A stretch of DNA of 64,000 bases, taken from assembly GCA_963281255.1 (NCBI GenBank), contig OY725491.1, positions 3,100,001-3,164,000 of the forward strand. The letters run 5' to 3'. Made by a program: the position numbers and the translations under genes. The notes beneath the pieces are model-generated. The model did no database searches, was not told the DNA's origin, and worked only from the letters and a program-made list of their open reading frames with translations. Positions 1 to 12,639 of the stretch are shown piece by piece (the stretch's first letter is position 1; every line of letters starts with the position of its first letter). This DNA comes from Aphrocallistes beatrix. Lineage: Eukaryota; Porifera; Hexactinellida; Sceptrulophora; Aphrocallistidae.

Positions 1-45
1 TCCAAGTGTTTGAATTGTTACCTAGTACTACTTGTTTATCTTTTA

Positions 46-795
46 TAGGGTGGCTTTTAAGTTCTGTTCCAAGCTTTATTAGGTATAAAATTTCTGAAAC
101 TCAAACAATCTTAGTTATTATGGTCTTTAGATATTGTAATTCGAATATTCTCAATGATTTTATATAATTTTTCGAGTCTAAGAACTGGAACTGTGTTTTG
201 TATGGTGAGTTTTGTGGAAAAATATGTGTCCTGGCTCGCAGCGAAAATCGAGAATCAGGGCTACTACTTCTGTATAAAATGACTCTAAAATCGATGTTCC
301 ATGACGATTTCGTACCAGATACCTTTCATTCACCATTGAAATATTTTACAAATCCATTGAATTCATTATCAGAAACGATATAAAGTTATTATTTCACGAA
401 TTCAAATTAAGCACGTTTTATAAAATCACCCAAAATGGCACTTTTTTCACATCACAAAAAAATCTCATCCAAATGGTCCTCAAAATGCCCTGACCTGAAC
501 ATCATATATTTCTACAAATTCAAGGAAAATGTGTGAGGTAATTTTTCATAGAATTTGAAGACCCTGGGAAGATGGCCCTGGCCCCTGATTCACGATTTTC
601 GCTGCGTGCCAGGACCATTTTTTTCTCAAAACTTGCCATACAAAACACAGTTCCAGTTCTTAGACTCGAAAAATCTTATAAAATCATTGAGAATATTCGA
701 ATTACAATCTCTAAAGACCATAATAACTAAGATTGTTTGAGGTTCAGAAACTTTATACCTAATAAAGCTTGGGACAGAACTTAAAAGCCACCCTG
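46..795. mobile_element. Mariner-type MITE with ~190-bp terminal inverted repeats
   Basis: The first ~190 bp (from AGGGTGGCTTTTAAGTT) reappear inverted at about 605-795, ending in AAAAGCCACCCTG. TA flanks both ends (44-45 and 796-797), as expected for Tc1/mariner-type insertion. The interior has no convincing transposase. A second, incomplete copy lies at 19566-20080. The superfamily is inferred from the CAGGGTGGC terminus and the TA target, not from a protein. Confidence 0.75.
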
Positions 796-3700
796 TAATT
801 ACAAATTATTGTTTAAATATCTGATGCAAAATCACCTCATCAGTGCTACCTCTCAGCATCTGTTTTGAGTATTCCAAAAGTCTAATCACTATGATGGAGC
901 ACGTTCTCTCTCAAACGACACAAGGTACATTACAAAATAGATATGTGATTTATTTTCAAAATCAATTTGAAATCAACCACCAAATTCTATGTGGACGGAT
1001 TCGAGCACCATGCTATCATAAGTCATCTTAATTCCCTCCAGGTGAGAAACTATTGATCATTTGATGTGCAGACTAAATCCAAGAATTTGTTAACCTGTAT
1101 CTGTGTTATAATGTTCAATTTTTGAAAATAATCATTTTTTGGCATATTGTAACTTCATATTACATATAGCAAGTATTATTGGAATACCAAACACAGTATC
1201 TATTTTTGGACGAAATAATATAAAGCACAAGCACAGTGGTTTATTGACAGGGAGTTGGTCAATTTTTTCACCTCTTCTGACCTGCAAAAAAACTATAACA
1301 TAGGTAACCGTATTTGCAGTTAAAAATTCCGAGTAGAATTAGAAATATAATACAGATTATAGAGTTGAATGGCTTAATATAGTTCGAGAAATTTTGTGGT
1401 TTCAAAATTATGCATCATTTCAAACTCGTGTTACTCTTTTGATTAATATCAGAATGAGTTAAGACGTTCACAGTGTGTAATCATAATTTAAATCATTCTA
1501 AAACCATTGAATACGCCTTATATAATTGATTGACTTGCAATATAATATTCACTGAATTGTATGATTCGCTGAAAGTGTCCGAACTATTCTGTTCCTTGCA
1601 TTGGTAGTTCATAAACTTGTGGTGTCGTGTTAGTAGTCCTATTTTTATCTAAAGTTTAACCAATTAACTTGAATTTTAAACACTTTCCAGCCCCTCGCAA
1701 CCCCGCGCAAATGGAAATATTTCAGTTTATAAATGGCCGCCATCAATATTACATACAAATAAATGCAATTTATTTATTGAGACCAAAAGCTTTTCTCTAT
1801 ACCAAAATGAATAATCGAGATGTTTGAGATTACCTCACAACTAAGGAATGCATACATGATCCTGCTAAGGCATTATGGAATAATTTCAAATAGAAGAGAA
1901 TGAATATGAACCTATTCGGCAGAAATTCAATATTCTCTAATCGACCAGGGATTGTTAGAAAAAGCTAAATAAATTGGAAGAATGGGGAAACAAAACATTT
2001 TATTTAATTCCATCAGCGCAACCCACATAGAAGCGAATTCTTGCGAAAAAGATCGCTGAGTCTGATGTATCTATGGAAACAACATCTATTATCCCAACGA
2101 ACCTTAAAAGCATTACGAGCGTTTTAGAATTTATCCCTCAATTTGGTGGTAGAACAACTTCAACCGGAAATATCGCTAGATACTGATTTTTAAACAAGAT
2201 TTTTAATTCCATGCATCTACAATTGGTTCTTAGCCAGAGCGGCCCACTCCTCTCAAACTCCCGAAGAAATTTAGTATGCAAACCATTGTGATCAAATAGG
2301 GCATATTAGAAATATGTAATGTAAAGGTGACAAATGCCACCTTTATACCCAGAAAAATTCGTTAACTCTGCCCCAAAATCTTGATATTTAACTTATAAAG
2401 CGTTAGTATGGCACTTATGGGTCGTAATTTAGCTATTTAGGTTGTATATATGCAAATAGAAGCTGACACTGATCATATATACATGTGTTTGTAAATAATA
2501 AAATATTTTACAGATAAGAAAATTGAATAATAGGTGTGTAAAAAATAAAATGACGTCATAACTCAAATCTCTGAAGCCAGACAAGTATTTTGAGTTCATT
2601 AATTGATTACAAGATATGGATAACCCATAGGTAAATAATACATTTTATAGGTCTATCTGCTCAGGAAATACCAACTCCCTATGGAGGGCCCAAATAATGA
2701 CAAGAAATGGAGCCATTTTCTCCTCTTTATGAACAGTTAATCAAGACTACCAACTAATAAATGTATCCAACTTACACAATGCTGGTCTCTTTTCTCAAAG
2801 ATTTTGATGCCTTCACATGGGTATGATTAATTAATAGATACTAAATACTTAGTCTAATGTACATTGAATTATACAATCATGGTTTTAGTTGAATTATATT
2901 GAATATTTCTCAGCGAGAAGAAATGATCAACGTCTTCCTCAAATGGAGTTTGGAAGTATTCAATGCAACTTCAGATAGCAAAGTGTGCACTGAGATTCAA
3001 ATAAAGTTATCTATCCAAATGCAAGTCATTTCGCTACTAAACAAATTCGCACTCTTGCAATCTCGGACCCAACACACTTTCGTACCCAGCACAAATTCGT
3101 ACCCGAGATTACTACACTTACTTATAAAGGTATCAATTATTTAAGTGTGTTTTAAAATCTAACGTAATAATTGTAAGTTCCCTATCACAATATGCGTACC
3201 TACTTCTAAATTTTAAAAAAATATCCTGAAAGAGGTCCGTTTAAATGGCTTTCTGGCCTTAGTAATTGGGACGTGGAGATCTCTTTATCCTAACATCGTT
3301 GCCAAATTTGAAATATTTTCCCTTGTATTTTTCTATGTTGCTTCGTTGATGTTGCCGCAGTTTTCTTTCTGAAATTAATCGAAGTTGGATTCTCACAATT
3401 CACGATTCAGAATATAGTATGTAGGTGTGGGATTAAAACATACAGCTGATGATTTCCTCTATCTGCAGCTTTGGAGTTCAACCGACTGTGGTAACCTTCT
3501 AAATCATTGTTTGTTACTATGCCAACTTTCACACCCTCCTCCTTCACACATCAGTGCTTCCTGCCTTTTGGTAACTATTTTCTTGAAGACGATGCATAGG
3601 TCTCCCATTATTGATGAAGAAATAATTCTTAATTGATTTTCAAATCAGTATTTATACTCAACCCAATGTTTTATAGATATACCTTAGAAGGACACTTTTT

Positions 3701-4870
3701 TCGCGGAATAATAAAACAACTGACCACTAAACAAAACAAGTATGTTAGGTACGAAAGAGTACGAAAGAGATTCAAAGTTGTCATAATTGAGGTACGAAAT
3801 AGTATTGAGTACGAAGTGACCTGCATAGATAAATTCTTGGTTCATTTTCAGATCTTCTTTCTTAGAACATCGACTCGACATATGAAACGCCTGGATAGCT
3901 CATGTGTCCAATAACTATTTTCTTTTATTAAGATAATTATTTCAGAAACCCATATTTATTTACAGGCTCGAATACAAAATGATCCATTTACTTGAATAAA
4001 ACATCATTCGGCTTATATTCTCAGAAATCTAGTTCAAACTATAATATTGTAACTATTGTAAAATTTTGGAGATTGAACGTCGATTTCAATCATCTAATCA
4101 CCAGACAATTTCTATCGATTAAACAATCCAATGATCCTAGTATTGGACTGTTAATTGGGACAGTGTTTCATCCCCTCGCCCGCATCAATACTTAGCTACC
4201 GCATATATTGTTATCTTAGGATCAGTATCCCATTAAATTTCAGGTACAGGGAATTTATTACTAGAGATTGAGTTATACAGTCGATATAACCAGCATTTCA
4301 AAATAAATTGATGTTATTGAGACTTCAATGCATGAATTGAATGTTTGTAGCCAATTATATATCAAATGATCAGGCTTGATTATATTATAAAATATTGAGT
4401 AAGACGATGGGATATATTCATAAAAATTGTCATAACCATGTGCATCCGTATCCTCGCTAAAGAATTAGGAATTATAATGCATTAATGTCAAAAACAGACA
4501 CCTCAAACTTCAAAAATACGTATATTAATTCTTCTTTTTCTTAGGTATGTTGTGACAAAACCCGATAAAGGATGGAGAAAAGAGAAGTGATGTCTTACAT
4601 AATAATGACAGTTTTGATCTTCCTTAATATTATAATATTATCTTCTCTTCATAACATCTCTCAGTTTACTAATTTTAATTCATGTAATTCCCCTTTCAAT
4701 AATGATTAATTCGCATTTAGTCTACTTCGAATGTATTATGTTTGTTAGCTAATTAAAATTGAACTTATGATTAGAATCGCTCTTTGATTAAATAGTTAAC
4801 CTTTTGAACCCAGTGATAAGAATTTAATATGTGATGTAGAAGAGTATATCAAATAGAAAGCGAATAAAGG
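796..4870. other. 4-kb stretch with no recognisable gene
   Basis: AT-rich sequence with only short open frames that match nothing I recognise. A stretch at about 2047-2190 reads as ~50 codons ending in a stop and looks mildly protein-like, but there is no supporting motif. Short inverted matches of the type TTCGTACC / GGTACGAA occur near 3080 and 3750. I see no RNA gene or array here. Confidence 0.5.
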
Positions 4871-5426
4871 TTAAGGAAACCGCCCTCGAAAAAACATATG
4901 ATTTGGTTTACAGCATACGATGAAAGTAGAGCTATAGGATATGTTAAACTTGGGCACGTATCTCAGTTTAGAAATAAAAGTAATTACACATTCCAAACCG
5001 TTTTTGATTCTCATTTCTAGTTTTTGAGATACAGTGTCTCAAAGTCTGTTTTTTTCGTTTATCACTAACACATATTAATGGTAGAAATCCGGTAACTCAA
5101 AACGTTTTTTAGGACATACCAAGGAAACAAATGCCTCCAAAATCGAATCATAGTCTATAATATTTTCCAATTCATTAGGCCAAAAGAAAGTTAAAGTGAA
5201 AAAAATTGAGAATTTTATCGGTGTCTGAAAAAAACCGGCGAAAGAAGTTTTTTTTTGTGAAATCAAGAATAAAAACCAAGTTTAAGATATCGAAAATCGA
5301 GTGGTCATAAATTCATCACATAATGATCAATGATAAGTAGAGAAATATTTATTTTTTGACAAAGAATTGTTTGATGAACCTATATATTTTCGCATATATC
5401 CTTTCTTTAAACATTATAATTGATTA

Positions 5427-5793
5427 CAACCGCGCTTTTGCTGCTTACGCTGCGGGGCTGGCGGACATTTTCACATTGATGGTCACATTGATTATAAAGG
5501 AGATATCAAATCTAAATAAGTCTGTCTAAATATAATAATCGATATCGCATAAAAATCACTAAAATTATCTATTTTCAAAATGTTGATGCGTAATGATGAC
5601 GTCATAACAGAGTGATGAGTCATCAAATTTGGATGAGAGTTGAATCATATGTGAGATATATTAAGATACATATTCTATTAAATTTTGGCTGAAAATGGCT
5701 GAGTTTAGTGGAACCATAGCCAATAGACTTCCACATGCCAAAAATCACCTTTCTGTGCCAAGCAGTTTCTTTAATCAATTCGTAGATATATAT
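5427..5793 (-). mobile_element. Helitron-like non-autonomous copy, 5' end incomplete
   Basis: The minus-strand copy begins after an A with the GC-rich 3' block (GCTGCGGGGCTGGCGGAC). It continues through the core (TGATGACGTCATAAC, then CACATGCCAAAAATC) to the ATTCG-TA microsatellite junction. The 5' terminus is lost at the microsatellite, where another copy begins. Confidence 0.75.
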
Positions 5794-5796
5794 ATC

Positions 5797-6005
5797 TCAT
5801 TACTATTAAAACTCGATTAATGTGTATGTATGTATATATATATAAGCCTGCTTCGCTTCTTTGCGCTGCGGGGTTGGCGGGCACTTTGTGCCGCCAGAGG
5901 CGCCCTGTGGGCGCCTGGTGTTACATCGATGAATTATAATGGAGATAAATTCGTCTTTCCTACTTTTATTTTCGACATCCCACGGAAAATCGCCAAATTT
6001 GTCAA
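5797..6005. mobile_element. Composite of two Helitron-like ends
   Basis: A 5' terminus on the plus strand (CATTACTATTAAAACTCG) runs into a TA-rich microsatellite. From about 5848 a truncated 3' block follows in minus orientation (GCTTCGCTTCTTTGCGCTGC, then GGCGGGCACTTTGTGCCGCC). The two ends face each other and cannot be one intact element. This looks like nested insertion or rearrangement inside the TTAA element. Confidence 0.6.
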
Positions 6006-6109
6006 TTACTAGTACTATCAGATGGTAGACCGCTCATTAATACAATGGAATTAACGATAAACAAATTTGCTTTACGTCAGGCTAAGTTTTTCGAGGGCAA
6101 TATCCTAAT

Positions 6110-6715
6110 TTGATCATTAGTAAAATTCAACCACTCCAAGGTCCAGAAATTATAGTTGGCGCTATTGCCTTATTGTATTAGAATACTTTGGCCAGTCCTA
6201 TTCCATGTGCACGTACGATATCGCCTTCAGATTGTTTCACCTCTAGTCTATGCTACCACCGTGTTACAATTTGACAGCAAGAAATATGTAACAAGCTGTG
6301 CCTGCAATTCATAAAAGAGATAGAGCAGCATAAGGCCTTATTAAGACAGCTTCTTTCTCATTTGACACCGTGGCAATGCGACCCATTGAAAAGGACGCTG
6401 TTTATTTCGTTACATATCTCAAATAATATCTGGGACTCAAGCACCTCACCAACTATTGCGAAGTGGAGTATGCCGGTTTATTTGGACAGATAGTAGAGAG
6501 TTCACTCAAAAATATCTGACGACAAAGTTCGATAAAGAGACTTCCCCTTTCGCCAATCAAAGCCAAATTACGATTACTCAGAATGGAATATGGGATAGAG
6601 ATGTCGAAATTGTTAATATTGCGAAGTTCAGCACGGATTTCTTCGTTGCAACAAAATATCATAGGCCTGACCATCTAAAAAAATATATTCAGAACCAACC
6701 ATTAGTTAAATAGTT
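6110..6715. other. No feature recognised
   Basis: About 600 bp of apparently single-copy sequence in this window. Open frames on both strands near 6453-6713 overlap each other and show no domain or codon pattern I can support. Confidence 0.4.
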
Positions 6716-6964
6716 ATGGTATAGATAAAGTTCGGGCATAAAACCTCTAGGTTCCGAAAGATGCCGATGTCATATCTTAAAAACTATTGAAGATATTCAA
6801 TCCATTTAAATCATAAATGAAAGGACAAATACGATCATATTTAGGTTCCTCAAACATCTCTTTATCAAAAATAATATTTCCCGACTTAACAAGACTAAAA
6901 TGGCTATATTATTATTGTAATCTATAAACTAAATCGATTTGTTTTTCCCGGGCGGTATCCTTAC
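6716..6964. repeat. Right-end fragment of the large TTAA-element family
   Basis: Contains the family interior (GGTTCCTCAAACATCTCTTT; compare about 22207 and 58712) and ends in GGGCGGTATCCTTAC, the reverse complement of the family terminus with a near-TTAA flank. No coding sequence. Confidence 0.6.
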
Positions 6965-7331
6965 TAAGATTTTCTGTTGTGGGATGCATCGCAAGTTTTG
7001 TGTACATTATCCGGAGCCCCCAATAAAAAACATTGAGGTGCTGGCTCCACCAATAGACAAAACAATATAAGAGCCAGACAATAGTTTACTTAACACACAG
7101 CGTGTATGTCACCGAGAAGTCTTCAAAATAGAATTGAGTTATGACTTAAACATTCAATTTTTCGCTTCAATAGCAACTGAGGAATGCATATATATTTCTA
7201 CTAAAACTTTTAGATTCTTTTAAGTAAGGGCTCCCTATTGTTGTCCTATTAGAAAATTAAGTATCAGAAATATAGATAACGATGTTTAAAATTAGCTAGA
7301 AAACATCATCTTTCGCTCTAAAAAGAGCATA

Positions 7332-7670
7332 CCGTATTTCCCTGAATAAGGGCCGGGTCTAAAGGGTGAGCGAAATAAATAAGCGCCGGGGCTCGAATAA
7401 GCGTCGGACGCCGGGGCATTTTAGTTCTCTGAACATCATATCAAACTAGTATTCTCAGTAGTGGCATAGATACAAGTGCTTTTTGAAACATTACATTATC
7501 ATTTTTAATAGAAATAACATTCTCAGTTGTGGCAAAAATAAAATTGCCAGTCAATGTAGTAAACAAAAAAAAGAGCGCCGGGGCAAAATAGCGAATGAAA
7601 AAAATAAGCGCCGGGTCTAAAGGGTTCACGAAATAAATAAGCGCACGGGCGCTTATTCGAAGCAATACGG
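7332..7670. mobile_element. MITE with CCGTAT termini
   Basis: The left end (CCGTATTTCCCTGAATAAG, then GGTCTAAAGGGT) and right end (GCTTATTCGAAGCAATACGG) are inverted repeats flanked by TA. The phrase AAATAAATAAGCGC recurs internally. Non-coding. A related but diverged element with CCGTA ends occurs at 39390-39569. Confidence 0.65.
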
Positions 7671-8063
7671 TACTCAGATATTACGTTTGTATATTTTGGC
7701 ACATTTTAGAATCTTTTAATAGCTCATTTCAGAATGGTTGTAAAAAATACGCAATCCCAAATAGTTTGAAAAATCAAAAATATCGACATTTCAGTATAAA
7801 AACTAGCAGAAAGGTGAAAACCGCAAAATTTAAAAACTGTAGACGTTAATACTATTTCGACTTTATGTGATTTCCTATTCAATACAGTGGAACTAGTTAT
7901 TGTGTTCATAATGTAGAGATATCCATGCAAATATAGCTTTAGAAAATTTGTCCATTCTCCTCCATGGTATGTTTTCCACTTTATTTATTGTCGAATAGTA
8001 TCCATGGTGCAAATATGAACTTTGACATTGGATACCTAAATATAAATTCCCGCCTATATACAC

Positions 8064-8413
8064 ATAAGAAACGAAGCGCGCTTGTATATATCTCTGACTT
8101 TTGCATTTGGGAGTCTTCTGGTTATGGCTCCACTAAGTACTAACCTCAGACGAAAATGTCGACTCATCGTGGAATTATGAAGTCATTTTAACCTTTTTGG
8201 CTACAACTCAGCCATTTTAGGTGATGGCTTAAATTGGAATAGAGCAAGCGAACTTCGCTTGCATACACTGCGCGGCTAGTGAACAGTTTGTGTCTGCCAG
8301 AGGCGTTCTTTGGAAGCCTAGGCACGCACATTAATTAATTATAAGGTAAATAACATATAATTATGTCTATATCCTTACTATTAAAACTCGATTAATGTTT
8401 ATATATATATACG
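8064..8413. mobile_element. Helitron-like fragments
   Basis: Contains a 3' terminus (GAAGCGCGCTTG) near 8082-8093, a partial core (TTGGGAGTCTTCTGGTTATG), a second GC-rich 3' block in minus orientation near 8250-8320, and a 5' terminus from 8372 (TCCTTACTATTAAAACTCG) leading into a TA run. This is a mosaic of at least two broken copies. Confidence 0.6.
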
Positions 8414-8416
8414 CTA

Positions 8417-8882
8417 CCCGGACGAAAGTATTCGACCACCACGCAAACTTACATACAAATAGTATTAAATTAGATCTTTTTAAAAAGGAACATGTCCTTA
8501 AACAGTAGAAATACTCTATTTTTAGTTCAAATTCATAATCTACACATTCTAATTACTCATAATTGAGAGTTTCAACTCAATTACCTATTCTTATGTTAAA
8601 AATTATCAACCTATGCCACTTTGTGTCACTAAACGGCATCATATATAATGGCTGTGACTTGGGACAAGTAGCATCTAGTAGCAAATGTTGATATTTATTA
8701 AATTGGAAGTTAGTAATTAAGCTAAGGCAATCAATTATGAGTAATTATAATGTGTAGTTTACGAATTTGAAATAAATAATAGAGTATTCCTTACAGTTTG
8801 AGAACAGATTCCTTTATGAATAGACCCACTTCAACACTATTTGTATGGCAGTTTCTGTGGTGGTCGAATACTTTTGTCCGGG
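8417..8882. mobile_element. Tc1/mariner-type MITE with CCCGGAC termini
   Basis: The left end CCCGGACGAAAGTATTCG and right end CGAATACTTTTGTCCGGG form inverted repeats of more than 35 bp flanked by TA (8415-8416, 8883-8884). The interior also folds on itself. No transposase. It was inserted next to a Helitron-like 5' end and its TA run. Confidence 0.75.
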
Positions 8883-9005
8883 TACTATATACGTACATAT
8901 GCAATAGAACTGGGTTAGTACGTACCCCTTCGGGAAGCGTAAAAAAGTACGTACAATCCGTAAGTAGGTACAAACCGAATTGATATTACATAGGAATCAA
9001 TATCA

Positions 9006-9045
9006 TCCTTGCTATTAAAACTCGATTAATGTATATTTATTTATA

Positions 9046-9122
<77 letters not shown>

Positions 9123-9618
9123 CTGTAACGAAATGATTGAAGAAACTGGCGGGCAAAGAAAGCTAATTTTTGGCATGTGGGAGTCTTTTGGCTATGGCTC
9201 CAGTAAGTTCTGAGCTCAGACCAAAATGTCGACTTATCATGGAATTATGACGTCATTGTCACATTTTTAAAAGTTAAGCAACACAGTTATTCGGGCATAA
9301 CTCAGCTATTATAGAAGGAAGAAGGCTGAAATTTTGATAGAATCTGTAAACTAACACGTCTCACATGTGATGCAACTATCATCAGAAAATGATGACTCAT
9401 CACTTTGCTATGACGTCATCATTAATCATCAAAATTTTAAATATTGACAAATTTGGTGTTTTTTTCGAGTGATATCGATTTTAAAACTAAGATGGACATA
9501 TTTAGAGATGATACCTCCCTTATAATTAACCAATGTCACCTCCAGGCCACCGAAGGGAGCCTCCGGCGGACACGAAGTGTCTGCCAGCCGCGCAGCGCAA
9601 GCAAGCGAAGCGAGTTTG
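9006..9618 (+). mobile_element. Helitron-like element, full-length copy
   Basis: It runs from TCCTTGCTATTAAAACTCG, preceded by A, through a TTTA/TA microsatellite (about 9035-9120) and the core phrases ATTGATTGAAGAAACTG-like, GGCATGTGGGAGTCTTTTGG and ATGACGTCATTGTCAC. It ends in the GC-rich block GCGCAAGCAAGCGAAGCGAG, terminating in TTTG followed by T. It lacks a protein, so it would depend on an autonomous relative. Confidence 0.8.
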
Positions 9619-9667
9619 TTACTTTTAAAACTCGATAAGAATAATTATTTGTTTATAGTATATACTA

Positions 9668-9992
9668 CAGTCGACTCCGCTTATAATTATAACCCTGGAA
9701 CAACTTGGCATATTGAAAATGAAAATGAAATTTAATTGAAAGTAAATTGAAACTGAAAATGAAATTGGGGTCATCCCTATTTATACTTTTGAAGTTGTGC
9801 CAGGGATATATATTAGTAATTAATAGGGTCACTGTTTAATCGGGTCAACCGCTTAATCGGGCCACTTTTGGCAGGACCTGAATAGCTATCACACATAGAA
9901 GCTAATCAAAAACTTTTCGGTCAATAGGATTCTCCGCTTAATCGGGTCACAATGTCCTCTGACCGATGTGACCCTATTAGCGGAGTCTACTA
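9668..9992. mobile_element. Pogo/Tigger-type MITE
   Basis: The left end CAGTCGACTCCGCTTA and right end TAGCGGAGTCTACT are inverted repeats with TA flanks. Several copies of CGCTTAATCGGG(T/C)CA occur inside. Pogo-like elements commonly begin with CAGT and use TA targets; the assignment is by termini only. Confidence 0.65.
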
Positions 9993-10001
9993 TATATAGT
10001 A

Positions 10002-10470
10002 CAAGCGCGCTTCGCTTGCTTGCGCTGCGCGGCTGGCGGACACATAGTGTCCGCCGGAGGCTCCCTTCGGTCGCCTGGGGTCACATTTGTTAATTACAAG
10101 TATAAGGGATATAGTATCTCTAAATATGTCGGTCCTACTGTAATAATCGATATCAATTGAAAAATCACAAAATTTGTCAATTTAAAATTTTTTGAGACAT
10201 AATGATGACGATATAACAAAGTGATGAGTCATCATTTTTTGATGATAGTTGCATCATATGTGTTACATGTTAGTAAACAGAGTCTTTTAAAATTTCAGCC
10301 TTCTATCTCTTATAATGGCTGAGTTAGAATAACTCTTTTGCATGATTTTAAAAATGTGACAATGACGTCATAATTCCATGAGGAGTCGACATTTTGCTCT
10401 GAGCTCAGAACTTACTGGAGCCATAGCCAATGGACTCCCACGTACATAAATTGAGTTTTAATAGTAAGGA
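10002..10470 (-). mobile_element. Helitron-like copy lacking its microsatellite
   Basis: On the minus strand, it starts CAAGCGCGCTTCGCTTGC after A and ends ...TTTTAATAGTAAGGA before T. The segment between CCCACGTACATAAA and TTGAGTTTTAATAG lacks the usual microsatellite and GTTACAG region, so it is an internally deleted copy with both termini intact. Confidence 0.75.
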
Positions 10471-10482
10471 TATATGAATGTC

Positions 10483-10700
10483 TCTGTAACGAATTGATTG
10501 AAGGAACTGCCAGGCACAGTAATTTGATTTTTGGCATTTGCGAGTCTTTTGGCTATGGTTCTACAAAGTTCTGAGCTCAAAGCAAATATCGACTCATCAT
10601 GGAATTATAACGTCATTGTCACATTTTCAAAAGTTAAGCAATACAGTTATTCGAGGATAACTCAGCCATTTAGGTGATAGAATGCTGAAATTTTAATCAA
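10483..10700 (+). mobile_element. Helitron-like core fragment
   Basis: Begins CTGTAACGAATTGATTGAAG (core start just inside the microsatellite), continues through the cores TTTGGCATTTGCGAGTC and ATAACGTCATTGTCAC, and loses similarity near 10700. Confidence 0.65.
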
Positions 10701-10759
10701 ATAAAGGACGAATGTAAATTTGAATATACATGTACTAAGCAAAAAATAGTGACTCCCTT

Positions 10760-11161
10760 GCCTTGTGTATAGAATGCTATGCCTTCAACTAAACTGTACA
10801 ATTTTCGGATCGATACTGGATCATGCAATTTGAGTCTTGGAATTAGATCTTCAGTTCTCCATATTTGTTCCATTTCATTAGGCCTAATTGAAAGAATCGG
10901 CCATAGATGCTCAAAAGGATTTAGATAGGGAGAATTCTGGTCATTTACTTTTCTTCTAAAATCTTGGAAAGTTCTTAGAACGCCATGCTTGAGTCAAATT
11001 AATAGTGTGAACAGGTGTATTGTCTTGCATGAACATGATTTGACATTTTCCGTAGCATAGTCCTCTGCCAAATATCACCTGTTTACGCTTTCTTCGAATT
11101 GTATCAAGACAGGTCCTCTTTAAAATATGATTCCGATAGTAAGCACCATTTACATTTTGCT
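10760..11161 (-). pseudogene. Tc1-like transposase remnant
   Basis: The minus strand from about 11161 reads as one frame into ...RKRKQVIFGRG..., then MFMQDNTPVHTINLTQAW, the QDN motif around the second catalytic Asp of Tc1/mariner transposases. Stops and a frameshift follow; another frame then gives NSPYLNPFEHLWPIL, the third acidic motif (NPxExLW-like), followed by RPNEMEQIWRTEDL. Spacing between the two acidic residues is about 36 with the break bridged, near the DD34-37E range. The first Asp motif and the DNA-binding domain are not visible upstream. Inactive. Confidence 0.8.
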
Positions 11162-11633
11162 TTTATTTCAAATTCTTAAGCTACAAATTTGAATGAGTAG
11201 TCCAGGATCATAGGCGGTCAAGCGAGAAATTTGTGAAGTATGAACTTTTTGGGTGGTTTTGAGTTCTTGGTCCAAAATTGAGCCCATGCCACTTTAGCAT
11301 GTTTGGGTTATATTTTATGTAGGTTAAATTTTTGGGGCGCCTGAATAAATCGGACAATTCCCTTTTCAGGAAATTCTACTAAATGATAATGTAGAGTGTT
11401 AATTTATGTTTATTTGAACTCATGGAGTATATGGGAATTTCCAAACCCGGGAAAGGCTGAGGAAAAAATCCAGGGACCATCCTATGATTTGGGCTTAGGT
11501 AGTCGAATGCAATCCAGGGCAGCAGAATCAAGCTCGGGGCAAATACCTCGTGTCCCTCCTCTGGGACTTCCCCTGTTTTACAGTAGTATGTCCCAAAATT
11601 GCATTGAACTTTAACTTAGTGCAATATTAAACA

Positions 11634-12050
11634 CAAGCGAGATTCGCTTGCTTGCGCTGCGCGACTGGTGGACACTTTGTGTCCACCGGAGGCATCTTTT
11701 GGAAGCCTGGGGTCATAATGATCAATTATAGGGGAGATGCCATCTCAAAATATGTCTCTCCTACTGTTATCATCGATATCGCACGAAAAATCACCAAATT
11801 TGTCAAATTGTTAAATTATGATGTGTAATGATGACGTTATAACAGAGTGATGAGTCATCCTTATTCGATGATAGTTGGATCATTTTTGAGATATAGTAAT
11901 ATACTACACATTCTGTTAAAATTTCATCCTTCTATTACTCAAAACGGCTGAGCTATGGTCGATAAACTGAAATTTCAAATTATAAAAAGGGTGACAATGA
12001 CGTCATAATTCCATGATAAACAAACATTAATCGAGTTTTAATAGTAAGGA
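11634..12050 (-). mobile_element. Helitron-like copy with an internal deletion
   Basis: Minus orientation, beginning CAAGCGAGATTCGCTTGC after A and ending ...AATAGTAAGGA before T. The part between the TGACGTCATAATTCCATGA core and the ACAAACATTAATCGAG end is missing, so both termini survive on a shortened body. Confidence 0.75.
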
Positions 12051-12639
12051 TATATGTTTAAGAAGAGTATTATAATTTCAGGATGACGTCGAAATCTTTT
12101 GAAATCTCAACAAATATCTATCTCAGTATAGCAATGTATTCTAATATACTACTGAATTTAGTTATGTTAATATTCATGTATATGTCAGCATCATTTAGTT
12201 GTGTTCTTTTTTGATATTTATTCAAAGGATTCAGCAAGATATAGTAGGTTTTAAGTCAGAAGTAGGTGAATAATGGAGTTTAGATAAAAATGACAGTGCA
12301 AAAAATTGTAATTTCGCTCTTAAAAATCGCTATTTTAGACTTGCCTTGTTTAAAGTAATATATTAACCAATAATAAGGGCTCTTAGTAGGATTATGCTCA
12401 AGTTAAATTATATTACATTTTTTAAAATTTTTCTTGGTAAATTTGAAAATTCTTTCAGAGCCTAAATCTTGCTGAATTCATTAACAAATACAACAAAATT
12501 ACACAACCAAAATATATATACATACATAGATATTTACATAACTAAATTCAGTAGTATATAAGCTACAGCAATAGTGTGGTAGACAGTAACTGAGATTTTA
12601 TGAAAATCTCAGCCTTCAATCACTCAAAACGGCTGAGCT

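Larger units (their letters stand above)
4871..6109 (-). mobile_element. TTAA-flanked element copy, split by Helitron-like sequence
   Basis: Starts TTAAGGAAACCGCCCTCG and ends with the reverse complement (CGAGGGCAATATCCTAAT). Its left part (to about 5275) is the reverse complement of the right half of the copy at 15520-16313, including a segment with GATACAGTGTCTC. The right part (6006-6109) matches the left end of the same family. Helitron-like sequence at 5427-6005 sits inside it. No coding capacity is visible. TTAA targets are used by piggyBac-type and some other DNA transposons; which superfamily this is remains unknown. Confidence 0.65.

Noticed and set aside
2047-2190. Possible gag-like peptide
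   Set aside because: Only ~50 codons, no conserved motif, and no retroelement parts nearby.
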